From an uncultured Clostridia bacterium (GTDB taxonomy: Bacteria; Bacillota; Clostridia; TANB77; CAG-508): DNA of 23,854 bases. The position numbers and the translations under genes were made by a program. Below are positions 1-9,569 of this stretch, piece by piece. The DNA lies in assembly GCA_934132805.1 (NCBI GenBank), contig CAKPAB010000019.1, forward strand, positions 1 through 23,854, given 5' to 3'. Under the pieces are notes generated by a model. That model was given only the letters and a program-made list of their open reading frames with translations. It was not told the origin of the DNA and ran no database searches. Position 1 is the stretch's first letter. The number at the start of each line of letters is the position of its first letter.

Positions 1-190
1 TACATATATACAGTTTTGGCCTGAGTGAGAGAGGCTCCAGTTTTTTATGTTAGATTTTCTTTTTGAACGCAATGAATAGGACGAAATCTCAAATATATAC
101 AATTGCCCAAGGAGAAGGGGTACCACACAAACAATAATTTTATGGACTGTGAACTGTAATTATTATGTACTAATTTTTTATTTATTAACC
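1..190. other. Gene-free stretch upstream of the synthetase promoter; unassigned
   Basis: No convincing coding frame is present. A short GC-richer hairpin (GGCCT near 19-23 against AGGCT near 32-36) is followed by a T6 run near 41-46, which could be the terminator of a plus-strand gene lying left of the window. Bases 53-58 (AGATTT) can pair with AAATCT near 84-89. Bases 133-139 and 158-164 form a 7-nt inverted repeat around CTGTGAACTGTAA. The purine-rich block near 107-120 resembles no riboswitch or T-box consensus I know. It may be the 3' end of an RNA or a remnant; I cannot assign it. Confidence 0.4.
139..160 (+). repeat. Interspersed repeat copy 1 (CTGTGAACTGTAA)
   Basis: Bases 139-159 match the reverse complement of 11473-11493 at 20 of 21 positions, with one A/G difference. 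Both copies are intergenic. Copy 1 lies about 40 nt upstream of the synthetase -35 box, flanked by a 7-nt inverted repeat. Its function is unknown. Confidence 0.5.
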
Positions 191-200
191 ATAAAAACTC

Positions 201-229
201 TTGCAAATTACATATTTTAATAGTATAAT
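201..229 (+). promoter_or_regulatory. Sigma-A-type promoter of the NRPS gene
   Basis: TTGCAA at 201-206 and a perfect TATAAT at 224-229 are separated by 17 nt, with an A-rich tract just upstream (ATAAAAACTC). Transcription would start near 236, giving a leader of about 30 nt. The start codon at 269 has AGAAGGGG at 251-258, 10 nt upstream. Confidence 0.8.
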
Positions 230-268
230 GCAGTAAATTATATGTAGTTTAGAAGGGGTAATATATAA

Positions 269-3200
269 ATGAAAAACAGCGAACTTTTTGAATTAACAAA
301 TCCACAAAAATCAATATGGTATACAGAACAATTTTACGAAGGAACAACAGTAAACAACATATGTGTATCAGGCACATTATATGGAACAATTAACGAAGAA
401 GCACTAAAATGTGCAATTAGAAATGTAGTAGCACAAAATGACAGTTTTAGAATCCATATAATACAAAAGAAAAACCAAGTAAGACAATACATATCAGACT
501 ACAAAGAATTCAACATAGATGTTGAATATATTAACGACGAATCAGAAATTAAACAAATAGAAAATAAAGAAGCAAAATACAAATTTAACATAACCGATTC
601 TGACCTATTCAAATTTAAGCTAGCTATTTGTAAAAATAATTTTGCTTGTATTATTTTGACTGTAAATCACTTGATTGCTGACTCATGGTCTCTTGGCCTT
701 GTAATTCAAGAAATTTTAAAAAATTATAATTCAATAAAAAATAATGAAGAATTCACTCCAGATACATTTTCATATTTGGACTATATTAACTCTGAAGAAA
801 AATACAAGAAAAGTAAAAAATGCGAAAATGATAAAACTTATTGGAGTCAAACTTTTAGTACAATTCCAGAACAAGCAACAATACCTTGTTCAATTAATGG
901 TGTTAAAAATGTATCTTATAATGCCAAAAGATTAGGCTTTGAGCTTAATAACGAATTTTTATGTAAAATCAATAACTTTTGTAGAGAAAACAATATTTCT
1001 ACATTTAACTTCTTTATGGCGATTTTTTCCATTTATATTGGTCGTGTTTCTAATATAAATGATTTTGTAATCGGTACGCCTATTTTAAACCGTTCTAATT
1101 TTAAAGAAAAACATACAACTGGTATGTTTATTAGTACAGTGCCAGTTAGATTTAATAATATAAATGAGGGGTCTTTTAAGTCTTTAACAAATACTGTTGC
1201 AACTAAGATGTTAGGAATTTTAAGACATCAAAAATATTCTTACAATTCTATTTTGGAAGATATACGTAAAAAACATGGAAATATTCCTAATTTATATAAT
1301 ATTACTATTTCTTACCAAATTACTAAGGCTTTTGATAGTGATTTGGGTAATTATAAAACAGATTGGATATTTAATAATTATTGTGCAAATGATTTTAACA
1401 TCCATATTTACGATATTAATGATACTGGTAATTTGCTTATAGATTATGATTATTTAACAGATAAATATTCTGAAAATGATGTTATTAATATGAATAATCG
1501 TATTTTATATATGATTAGTCAAGTTCTGGATAATAATGATATAAATTCTTCAGATATTGAGATTATAACTCCTGAAGAAAAAAATAAAATTTTTAACGTT
1601 TTTAATGATACATATGTTGATTATCCTAAAAATAAAACTATTGTTGATTTGTTTGAGGAGCAAGTTCAAAAAACTCCTGATAATGTTGCTATTGTTTCTA
1701 ATGGTAAAAGATTGACTTATAAAGATTTGAATGTTAAAGCAAATCAATTAGCTAATCACCTTATATCTTGTAATGTTAAAAATGAAGATATTGTTGGTAT
1801 TATGGTAAATCGTTCTCCTGAAATGATTGTAGGTTTATTGGCTATTTTAAAAGTAGGTGCTACTTATTTGCCAATTGACCCAGATTATCCTCAACAAAGA
1901 ATTTTATATATGTTGGATAATAGTAAATCTAAGGTTATTCTTGTAAATGATAATACTTCTGATTTAATAGAAAATTCATATAAAAAAATAGATATTTCTT
2001 TAAATCAAGATTTTTATAAAAATGATTTGACTACCAAAAATTTAAATGTGAACATTTCTTCTGAACAATTGATGTATTTAATTTATACATCTGGCTCTAC
2101 TGGAAATCCTAAGGGGGTTATGCTTACTCATAAAAATGTTCATAATTTTATAGTTGGTATGATGCAGAATATTGATTTTAATTCTACCAAAACAATGGTT
2201 TCTTTAACAACAATATGTTTTGATATTTTTGGTTTAGAACTTTGGTGTTCTTTAACCAATGGCTTAAAGGTTGTTATTGCAAATGAGTTTGAGCAAAAAG
2301 ATGCTTCTGCTTTTAATAGATTGTGTTTGCATAATAATGTATCTATGATACAGACTACTCCTTCTAGGTTTTTAGCATTTTTGGAAGATTCTTCTTGCTT
2401 AGAGTATTTAAAAAATATTACTGATATAATGATTGGCGGAGAGTCTTTGCCTGAAAATTTGTTGGTTAAATTAAAACATCTTTCTAATGCTAAAATTTAT
2501 AATATGTATGGCCCTACGGAAACTACTATTTGGTCTACAATGAAAGATTTGACAAAAGATAATAATATAACAATTGGTAAACCTATTGCAAATACACAGT
2601 GTTATATTTTAGATCCTCATCAAAAAATATTGCCTCCATATGTTGTAGGTAATTTGTATATTGGTGGTGATGGTGTTGCTAAAGGTTATTTTGGTAGACC
2701 TGATTTGACTTCTGAAAAGTTTATAAAATTTGTTGATGATAAAATTTTATATAATACTAATGATTTAGCATATTATACTTATGATGGCGAGATTATCCAT
2801 TTAGGTAGAGCTGATTTCCAAGTTAAAATGCATGGTTATAGAATTGAATTAGGTGAAATTGAAAATACAATTTCTGTTTTTGATAATATTACTTCTTGTG
2901 CGGTTGGTTGCCCTACTTTAAATGATAAGAAAATTCTTTGTGCTTATTATACTTCTTCAAAAGATATAAATCTAGAAGATTTAAAAGCACATTTGTTAAA
3001 GAGTCTTCCAACTTATATGATGCCTAGTTATTTTATACATATGGAAAAACTTCCACATACACCAAATGGTAAGATTGATAGAAAAGTGCTAGATTCTTTG
3101 ACTTTGGAATTAAATAAAAATATAGTGTTACCTAAAAATGATGTTGAACAAAAAGTTTTTGATATAATATCAGAGATTGTAAATAATGATAATATGAGTA

Positions 3201-6200
3201 TGGATGATGATTTATTTAGTATTGGTATTGATTCTATTGGAATTATTCATTTATCAGCAAAAATTGAGCAAGTTTTTGGTGTGACAATTTTAATTAGAGA
3301 TTTATACAACACTCATTCACTTATAGATTTATCAAATTTAATTAGTTGTTCAAATCAAACAAGTATGAAGCACATTGAAAAAGCAATAAAAAAATCATAT
3401 TATCCTTTGTCATCTTCTCAAAAGTCAATGTTTTATGCTGCTCAGATGGATAAATCTTCAACAGTTTATAATGTATCTTGTGGCTTTTTAACTGATGCTA
3501 TTTTAGATGCTAATAAAATCAAATCAACTTTTGAGAAAATTATAAAATTACAGTCTAGTTTTAGGACAAGTTTTTCTATTATAAATGGTGTTCCTTGCCA
3601 GGTTGTTTTGGATGATGTTCCTTTTGATATTGAGATTTATTATGATAAGGAAATTAATAAGCAGTCAATTATAGATAATTTTGCCAAACCTTTTGATTTG
3701 TCAAATGCTCCTTTGCTTCGTGTTGCTGTATATTATTTTGATAATGAAAAGACTATGATTTTGGTTGATTCTCATCATATTGTAATGGATGGCTCTTCTC
3801 TTTATATTATGATGGATGAGTTTTGCAATATATATCAAGGAAATGATGTTAAACCTTTGGATATTGAATATATTGATTATGCAGTTTCTGAAGATGATTT
3901 TGTAAATAGTGATAAAATTACTGATATTGAAAATTATTGGCTTTCTAAAATTAATACAAAAGAATTACCTATTTTAAATTTACCTTATGATTATTCTGTT
4001 TCAAATGTCAAGTCATTTAATGGCTCAAGTGTTGATTTTACTGTTGACTCTGATATTTTTAGAAAAGTTAATGATATTGCTAAAAAATATAGAGTTTCAC
4101 CTTATGTATTTTTTATTAGTGTATTTTATGTTGTTCTTTATAAATATACTGGTCAAAGTGATATAATTGTTGGTACTCCTGTTGATTTGAGGATATACTC
4201 TGAATTAAATAATATGATTGGTATGTTTGTTAATAATACATTATTGAGAAATAAATTAGATTCTAGTTTGGAATTTTCTAGTTTCTTGTTTGAAACTCAA
4301 GATTTGCTTAAAGAGGCCTTGTCTAATCAGCCATATCCTTATAGTGAATTAGTTAGTAAATTAAGTTCTGCTGCAAATTCATTATTAGATGTTGTGTTTA
4401 CATATCAAACACCTCATGGCAATAAGTTTAAAATTAAAGATTATGATTTTGATATTGTGCGTCCTAATACTACTACTTCTAAATTTAATTTGTTACTAGA
4501 AGTTGTACCTGACATGAATATTATAAGAGTAGAATATAATACTGATTTATTTAAATATCAAACTGCTGAGAGTATTTTAAAGCATTATCTATTTGTGCTT
4601 AATAGTTTAATTGATAACCAAGAACAAATTATTAGTGATATTAATATTATTACTGATGAAGAACAAAAAATGCTAAATGAGTTTAACAATACTGCTGGTC
4701 CTATAAATTCTGATACTGTTGTGTCAATTTTTGAGGAGCAGGTTGAAAAAAATGCAAATAATATTGCTTTAATTTGTGATGATGTTTCTTTAACTTATAG
4801 TGAGTTAAATGAAAAGGCAAATAGTTTGGCACATTATTTAATTAGTAAAGGTATTGGTAGAAATGACAAAGTTTGTGTTATGACTAATCGTTCTTTGGAA
4901 ACTATTGTATGTATGATTGGTATTTCTAAGGCTGGTGCTGCATTTTTCAATGTTGACCCTACATATCCAATTGAACGTACAAAATATTATTTGGAAGATA
5001 GTAAGACAAAATATGTTTTAACTCAAAAATCTTTGAGGGAACGTGTTGAGAGTATTGAAAATTGTATTGAAATTGATTTATCTAATGATGAAATTTACGG
5101 TAAAATTTATGGTAATCCAAATGTTACTGTATTGCCTAAAGATTTATCATATGTTATATATACTTCTGGCTCTACTGGAACACCTAAAGGTGTTATGCTA
5201 AATCAAGTTGGTTTTGCTAATATGACAAAGGCTATGACAAAAGTTTTAGATTATTTGAAAGAAGGTAACAAACATACTCTTGTTTCTGTTACATCAACAC
5301 CTTTTGATATTTTTGTTTATGAAATTGTAGTTTCTTTAACACATGGTTTAAAAGTTGTTATGGCAAATAATGCTGAACATAGAAACCCTAAGTTGTTAGA
5401 TGCTTTGATTAAAAAATATAATGTTGATGTTATGACTGTTACACCTAGCTTAATGAAGATTAATTATGATAATAGAGAGCCAGATACTGCTTTGGCTTTA
5501 GTTAAAAATATGGTATTTGGCGGTGAGCCTTTACCTGAAAAATTTGTTAGAGATTTAAAGGCTTTGGCTGATGATATAACTGTTTATAATATATATGGTC
5601 CAAGTGAAATTACTATACTTTCTAATGTTCAAAATTTGAATGGAGAAACAGAAATAACTGTTGGTCCTCCTATTATGAATACTCAAATTCATATTTTGGA
5701 TAAAAATATGAAGCCTGTGCCAATTGGGGTTATTGGAGAAATTTATATTTCTGGTATTCAAGTAGGTCTTGGTTATATTGGAAAACCTGAAATGACTGCA
5801 TCAAGATTTTTGGATAACCCTTTTGGTCCTGGAAAAATATATAAATCTGGTGATATTGGTAGATGGACTTTTGAAGGAAAAGTTCAGTGCTTGGGAAGAA
5901 TTGATAATCAAATAAAATTAAGAGGTTTAAGAATTGAGCTTGGTGAAATTGAAAATATTATGGCAAATGTTGCTGGTGTGTCTGCTTCTGTTGTAAATAA
6001 AATTGAAATGGATGGAAGAGAAGTTTTATGTGGTTATTATGTTGCAGATTCTTCTGTTCTTCCAGACACAGTAAAGGCTGTTCTAAAAAAGGCTTTACCT
6101 CCATATATGGTACCTGCATATGTTATCCGATTGGATAAAATGCCTTATACTATTAACCGTAAGATTGATAGAAAGTCATTACCATTACCAAGTTTACATA

Positions 6201-7708
6201 GAAGTATATCAACTAATACTGTAAATATTAATGAGTTAAGTACTAATGAGGAAAAATTACTACAAATTTGGAAAAACATTTTAAAAGTTGATGATATTAC
6301 TGTAAATGATAATTTCTTTGATATTGGTGGAGATTCTATTGGTGCTATTCAGATGCAAATTGAAGCTATTAAATATGGTCTAAAATTTGAATATGCAGAT
6401 ATATTCAATTATCCAACTATTAAAGAATTGTCCAATAAATTACCAAGTTCTGAAATTAATTTTATTGAAGATTATGATTATGATAAAATTAATAGTGTAC
6501 TTGCTAGAAATACTTTGGAAAATTTATCTACTATTGTACCTGCAACTATTGACAATATTTTGTTAATTGGAACTACTGGTTACTTAGGTGCACACATAAT
6601 TGATGAATTTATGAAACAAAATTCTGGAATTATTTATTGTTTGACTAGACCTAAAAATAATGTTGACCCAACTTCAAGATTGAAGAAAACTTTGTCTTTC
6701 TACTTTGGTGACAAATATTCAAATCAATTTTCTAAGAGAATTCGTGTTGTAGAAGGAGACATATCTCAAGAGAATTTAGGTTTGTCTGCTAGTAATTATG
6801 AATTAATTAAAAATAATGTTGATGTTGTTATAAACTCTGGTGCCATTGTTAAACATTATGGTTTAAAAGGTCAATTTGATGATATTAATGTGCGTGGTAC
6901 TCAAAATGTTGTAGCTTTTTGTAAAGATGAAAATAAACGTTTATTACATATTTCAACTATGAGTGTTTCAGGTAGTGGCGAAAAAGAGGAAGCTATTGAG
7001 GAAACTCCTGAAAATATAAATTATAAAAAGCAATTTAGTGAAACTAATTTATTTGTAGGTCAAAAATTAAAAGGTGTGTATACAACTACAAAATATAAAG
7101 CAGAATTGATTGTATTAGAGGCTATTTATGAAGGTTTAAATGCACAAATTTTAAGACTTGGTAATATTACAAATAGATATAGTGATGGTGTTTTTCAACA
7201 AAATGTTGATAACAATGCATTTGCAAAAAGAATCAAATCTTTTATAGAAATTGGTGCAGTTCCTAGATATATGTTAAAACATGCTATTGAACTTACTCCT
7301 GTTGATTTGGCTGCAGATGCTATTGTAAAAATATTAAATTATGACAGCAATTGTAATGTATTCCATATTTATAATACAAAATTGATGCCTATAAAATTGC
7401 TTTTGGATACTCTTGATTCTTTAGGCCATGAGATAATACCTATGTCTGATAAGATGTTTGCTTATCTTATTACTGGTATACTTTCAGATAATGAGAAGAA
7501 AAATTGTTTATCTGGTATTATTTATGATTTAGATGAGAGTAAGAAACTTACTTACACATATAATGTAAGGTTACATGCTAACTTTACTGATGAATATCTA
7601 AAACATATATCTTTTAATTGGAAGGCTATTGATGCTGATTATATTATTAGATATATGAAGTACTTTGAAAAAATAGGTTTTATACCTGGAGGTGATACAA
7701 ATGAATAA
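269..7708 (+). CDS. Two-module nonribosomal peptide synthetase with terminal reductase (C-A-T-C-A-T-R)
   Basis: This is a complete assembly line in one protein. C1 spans about residues 5-430 with an active-site variant NHLIADS (H134, D138). A1 spans about 455-950, with the P-loop-like TSGSTG at 607-612 and GPTE at 748-751. T1 carries its phosphopantetheine serine at S989 (GIDSI). C2 has canonical HHIVMDG at 1169-1175. A2 has TSGSTG at 1632-1637 and GPSE from about 1777. T2 has S2023 in GGDSI. The C-terminal domain is a thioester reductase of the extended SDR type, with NAD(P)H motif GTTGYLG at 2101-2107, T2230, and Y2271/K2275 as YxxxK. There is no thioesterase, so release should be reductive, to a dipeptidyl aldehyde or alcohol. 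An N-terminal C domain in a first module suggests fatty-acyl initiation. By eye the A1 pocket reads DILQMGMIWK (glycine-like) and A2 reads DIYTVGIILK (unassigned). No PPTase or exporter is in the window. The domain order is certain; the product is inference. Confidence 0.96.
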   Translation: MKNSELFELTNPQKSIWYTEQFYEGTTVNNICVSGTLYGTINEEALKCAIRNVVAQNDSFRIHIIQKKNQVRQYISDYKEFNIDVEYINDESEIKQIENKEAKYKFNITDSDLFKFKLAICKNNFACIILTVNHLIADSWSLGLVIQEILKNYNSIKNNEEFTPDTFSYLDYINSEEKYKKSKKCENDKTYWSQTFSTIPEQATIPCSINGVKNVSYNAKRLGFELNNEFLCKINNFCRENNISTFNFFMAIFSIYIGRVSNINDFVIGTPILNRSNFKEKHTTGMFISTVPVRFNNINEGSFKSLTNTVATKMLGILRHQKYSYNSILEDIRKKHGNIPNLYNITISYQITKAFDSDLGNYKTDWIFNNYCANDFNIHIYDINDTGNLLIDYDYLTDKYSENDVINMNNRILYMISQVLDNNDINSSDIEIITPEEKNKIFNVFNDTYVDYPKNKTIVDLFEEQVQKTPDNVAIVSNGKRLTYKDLNVKANQLANHLISCNVKNEDIVGIMVNRSPEMIVGLLAILKVGATYLPIDPDYPQQRILYMLDNSKSKVILVNDNTSDLIENSYKKIDISLNQDFYKNDLTTKNLNVNISSEQLMYLIYTSGSTGNPKGVMLTHKNVHNFIVGMMQNIDFNSTKTMVSLTTICFDIFGLELWCSLTNGLKVVIANEFEQKDASAFNRLCLHNNVSMIQTTPSRFLAFLEDSSCLEYLKNITDIMIGGESLPENLLVKLKHLSNAKIYNMYGPTETTIWSTMKDLTKDNNITIGKPIANTQCYILDPHQKILPPYVVGNLYIGGDGVAKGYFGRPDLTSEKFIKFVDDKILYNTNDLAYYTYDGEIIHLGRADFQVKMHGYRIELGEIENTISVFDNITSCAVGCPTLNDKKILCAYYTSSKDINLEDLKAHLLKSLPTYMMPSYFIHMEKLPHTPNGKIDRKVLDSLTLELNKNIVLPKNDVEQKVFDIISEIVNNDNMSMDDDLFSIGIDSIGIIHLSAKIEQVFGVTILIRDLYNTHSLIDLSNLISCSNQTSMKHIEKAIKKSYYPLSSSQKSMFYAAQMDKSSTVYNVSCGFLTDAILDANKIKSTFEKIIKLQSSFRTSFSIINGVPCQVVLDDVPFDIEIYYDKEINKQSIIDNFAKPFDLSNAPLLRVAVYYFDNEKTMILVDSHHIVMDGSSLYIMMDEFCNIYQGNDVKPLDIEYIDYAVSEDDFVNSDKITDIENYWLSKINTKELPILNLPYDYSVSNVKSFNGSSVDFTVDSDIFRKVNDIAKKYRVSPYVFFISVFYVVLYKYTGQSDIIVGTPVDLRIYSELNNMIGMFVNNTLLRNKLDSSLEFSSFLFETQDLLKEALSNQPYPYSELVSKLSSAANSLLDVVFTYQTPHGNKFKIKDYDFDIVRPNTTTSKFNLLLEVVPDMNIIRVEYNTDLFKYQTAESILKHYLFVLNSLIDNQEQIISDINIITDEEQKMLNEFNNTAGPINSDTVVSIFEEQVEKNANNIALICDDVSLTYSELNEKANSLAHYLISKGIGRNDKVCVMTNRSLETIVCMIGISKAGAAFFNVDPTYPIERTKYYLEDSKTKYVLTQKSLRERVESIENCIEIDLSNDEIYGKIYGNPNVTVLPKDLSYVIYTSGSTGTPKGVMLNQVGFANMTKAMTKVLDYLKEGNKHTLVSVTSTPFDIFVYEIVVSLTHGLKVVMANNAEHRNPKLLDALIKKYNVDVMTVTPSLMKINYDNREPDTALALVKNMVFGGEPLPEKFVRDLKALADDITVYNIYGPSEITILSNVQNLNGETEITVGPPIMNTQIHILDKNMKPVPIGVIGEIYISGIQVGLGYIGKPEMTASRFLDNPFGPGKIYKSGDIGRWTFEGKVQCLGRIDNQIKLRGLRIELGEIENIMANVAGVSASVVNKIEMDGREVLCGYYVADSSVLPDTVKAVLKKALPPYMVPAYVIRLDKMPYTINRKIDRKSLPLPSLHRSISTNTVNINELSTNEEKLLQIWKNILKVDDITVNDNFFDIGGDSIGAIQMQIEAIKYGLKFEYADIFNYPTIKELSNKLPSSEINFIEDYDYDKINSVLARNTLENLSTIVPATIDNILLIGTTGYLGAHIIDEFMKQNSGIIYCLTRPKNNVDPTSRLKKTLSFYFGDKYSNQFSKRIRVVEGDISQENLGLSASNYELIKNNVDVVINSGAIVKHYGLKGQFDDINVRGTQNVVAFCKDENKRLLHISTMSVSGSGEKEEAIEETPENINYKKQFSETNLFVGQKLKGVYTTTKYKAELIVLEAIYEGLNAQILRLGNITNRYSDGVFQQNVDNNAFAKRIKSFIEIGAVPRYMLKHAIELTPVDLAADAIVKILNYDSNCNVFHIYNTKLMPIKLLLDTLDSLGHEIIPMSDKMFAYLITGILSDNEKKNCLSGIIYDLDESKKLTYTYNVRLHANFTDEYLKHISFNWKAIDADYIIRYMKYFEKIGFIPGGDTNE
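7688..7703 (+). promoter_or_regulatory. Shine-Dalgarno inside the NRPS 3' end; translational coupling site
   Basis: GGAGGTGAT at 7688-7696 lies within the last codons of the synthetase and sits 8 nt before ATG at 7701, giving an 8-bp overlap with the synthetase stop (TAA, 7706-7708). This favours ATG 7701 over the in-frame GTG at 7692, which lies inside the Shine-Dalgarno itself. No terminator or promoter separates the two genes, so the kinase should be translated by coupling. Confidence 0.8.
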
Positions 7709-9509
7709 TTTCGGCTTAAGTTTTTGGCTTTTGGTACTTTCAACTATTTTGACTATTGTATTATTTATTTACATATCTTTTCAGAAAGATAGAAAACAAT
7801 TGCATAATGTATTTTGCTTAAATTTGTTTTGTTCTCTTATTATTTCTGTAGGAGTACTTTGCCAAGCCGTGTGTAGTTACTTTTTTTCAATACCATCTAT
7901 TTGGTTTGAAAATGTTATTTATATAGGAACTTGTTTTTTGCCTATAACTGTATTTTTTACAAGCTTGATATTTGTAAATACAAAGATATCATTTAAAAAA
8001 TCTTATTTGTTATTATTTATAATACCAATATTATCTTTAATTGTATTGTGGACAAATGATTTTCATCATTTGTTCTACATACAATACTCATCATCATTTA
8101 CAGATACTATTTATGGACCATATTTTTATATCCATTCTGTATATACTTATATTTTATTGATTGTTGGTATTATACGTTTGTTGATATTTTCAATTAGGAA
8201 TTCAGGTTTCTTCTCTAAGCAATCTTTATTGATTAGTATTGGTTTGGCTTGTCCTATTATTGTAAATGTTTTAGGCTCATTTTTAAAATTAATACCTATG
8301 ACGGTTTTTGCGACGCCTATTTCGTTTTCTGTGTCAATTATATGTTTTGCTTTAGCAATATTTAAATTTGACTTTTTAGGTGTAGCACCAATTGCTTTAA
8401 GGAGAATTGCTGATAGGATGTCAGATAGTTATTTGGTTTTAAATGATGATGGTACTATTACTGATTTTAACCAAACTTTTTTGACAACCTTTAAAATAAA
8501 AGATGTTTATTCTATAAGAGGTCAAAATTTTGAGAAATTTTGCAAAAAGAATAAATTAAATTATGGTAAGATAAAAAATGCTATTTTAAAGACAAAAGAT
8601 TCTAAGAAGACTATATCTTTTGAATATCATGCAAATAAAATAGAAAAAATCTTCTCTGTTGAAGTAAATACAATATATTCAGAAGGTGTGTCTTTGGGAA
8701 CTTTGATTTTGTTTAAAGATATTACTCAACATATTGAGGATATGGAGACTATTAAGAATAACCAGGATATTTTAATGGAAAGGGAACGTCTAGCATCACT
8801 TGGTCAATTGATTGGTGGTATTGCTCATAATTTAAAGACTCCTATAATGTCTATTTCAGGTGCTGCTGAGGGCTTAACAGATTTGGTTAAGGAGTATGAT
8901 TCTTCAATTGATGACCCTGAGGTTAATAGTCAGGACCATCATGATATTGCTAATGATATGAATGAGTGGATTGTTAAAATTAAGGAGTATACTGAGTATA
9001 TGTCAGATATTATTACTGCTGTTAAAGGTCAGGCTGTAACTTTGTCTGAGACTGAAAATGTTTCTTTTGATATTGATGAACTTGTTAAAAGGGTTGATAT
9101 TTTGATGAAACATGAGCTTAAAAATGCTTTGGTTTATATGAATGTTAAGATGGATGCTCCTAAGTCTACTAAAATTCATGGCGATATTAATAGTTTGGTA
9201 CAGGTTATTAATAATATGATTTCTAATTCTATTCAGGCTTATGAAGGGAAAACTGAACAGAATATTGATTTGGTTTTGAGTAAGTCTGATGGTAATTTGG
9301 TTATTTCTGTTAGAGATTATGGTTGCGGACTTCCTCAGAAGGTTAAGGATAAGTTGTTTAAGGAGATGATTACTACTAAGGGTAAAAATGGTACTGGCCT
9401 TGGTTTGTATATGTCTTATTCTACTATTAAGGCTCATTTTAATGGTAATATTACTTTTGAGTCTACTGAGGGAAAGGGAACTACTTTTAATATTATTTTA
9501 CCTTTATAA
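7701..9509 (+). CDS. Membrane sensor histidine kinase (7TM sensor, PAS, HisKA, HATPase)
   Basis: The protein (602 aa) begins with about seven hydrophobic segments over residues 1-225, the arrangement of the histidine-kinase N-terminal 7TM sensor family. A PAS-like domain follows at about 235-345 (LVLNDDGTITDFN). The dimerisation/phosphoacceptor helix has ERLASLGQLIGGIAHNLKTP, with the likely phosphorylated H376; an asparagine replaces the usual glutamate after the histidine. The ATPase domain shows an N-box (NSIQAY), G1 (DYGCGLP) and G2 (GTGLGLYMS). It should autophosphorylate in response to a ligand or membrane cue and pass phosphate to a response regulator. The nearest candidate is the HD-GYP regulator downstream, which has its own promoter. 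Its start overlaps the synthetase stop, so its level is tied to the synthetase. Its ligand is unknown; the synthetase product is one hypothesis. Confidence 0.93.
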   Translation: MNNFGLSFWLLVLSTILTIVLFIYISFQKDRKQLHNVFCLNLFCSLIISVGVLCQAVCSYFFSIPSIWFENVIYIGTCFLPITVFFTSLIFVNTKISFKKSYLLLFIIPILSLIVLWTNDFHHLFYIQYSSSFTDTIYGPYFYIHSVYTYILLIVGIIRLLIFSIRNSGFFSKQSLLISIGLACPIIVNVLGSFLKLIPMTVFATPISFSVSIICFALAIFKFDFLGVAPIALRRIADRMSDSYLVLNDDGTITDFNQTFLTTFKIKDVYSIRGQNFEKFCKKNKLNYGKIKNAILKTKDSKKTISFEYHANKIEKIFSVEVNTIYSEGVSLGTLILFKDITQHIEDMETIKNNQDILMERERLASLGQLIGGIAHNLKTPIMSISGAAEGLTDLVKEYDSSIDDPEVNSQDHHDIANDMNEWIVKIKEYTEYMSDIITAVKGQAVTLSETENVSFDIDELVKRVDILMKHELKNALVYMNVKMDAPKSTKIHGDINSLVQVINNMISNSIQAYEGKTEQNIDLVLSKSDGNLVISVRDYGCGLPQKVKDKLFKEMITTKGKNGTGLGLYMSYSTIKAHFNGNITFESTEGKGTTFNIILPL

Positions 9510-9569
9510 TAAAATTGAAAAAATGGGATTAGTGTGTTACAATTTTTATATTAATTTTATAAAAAACAC

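Noticed and set aside
100..130. T-box or glycine riboswitch suggested by the purine-rich GGGGTACC block
   Set aside because: The T-box consensus (TGG-ACCGCG) and glycine aptamer features are absent, and no terminator/antiterminator pair precedes the gene.
7692..7700. GTG start for the kinase at 7692
   Set aside because: It lies within its own Shine-Dalgarno (GGAGGTG); ATG 7701 has an 8-nt spacer.
9003..9437. 144-codon open frame antisense to the kinase gene
   Set aside because: It mirrors the kinase ATPase region, which has clear motifs on plus, has Ile/Asn/Ser-rich composition expected from reading AT-rich codons backwards, and lacks a ribosome binding site.
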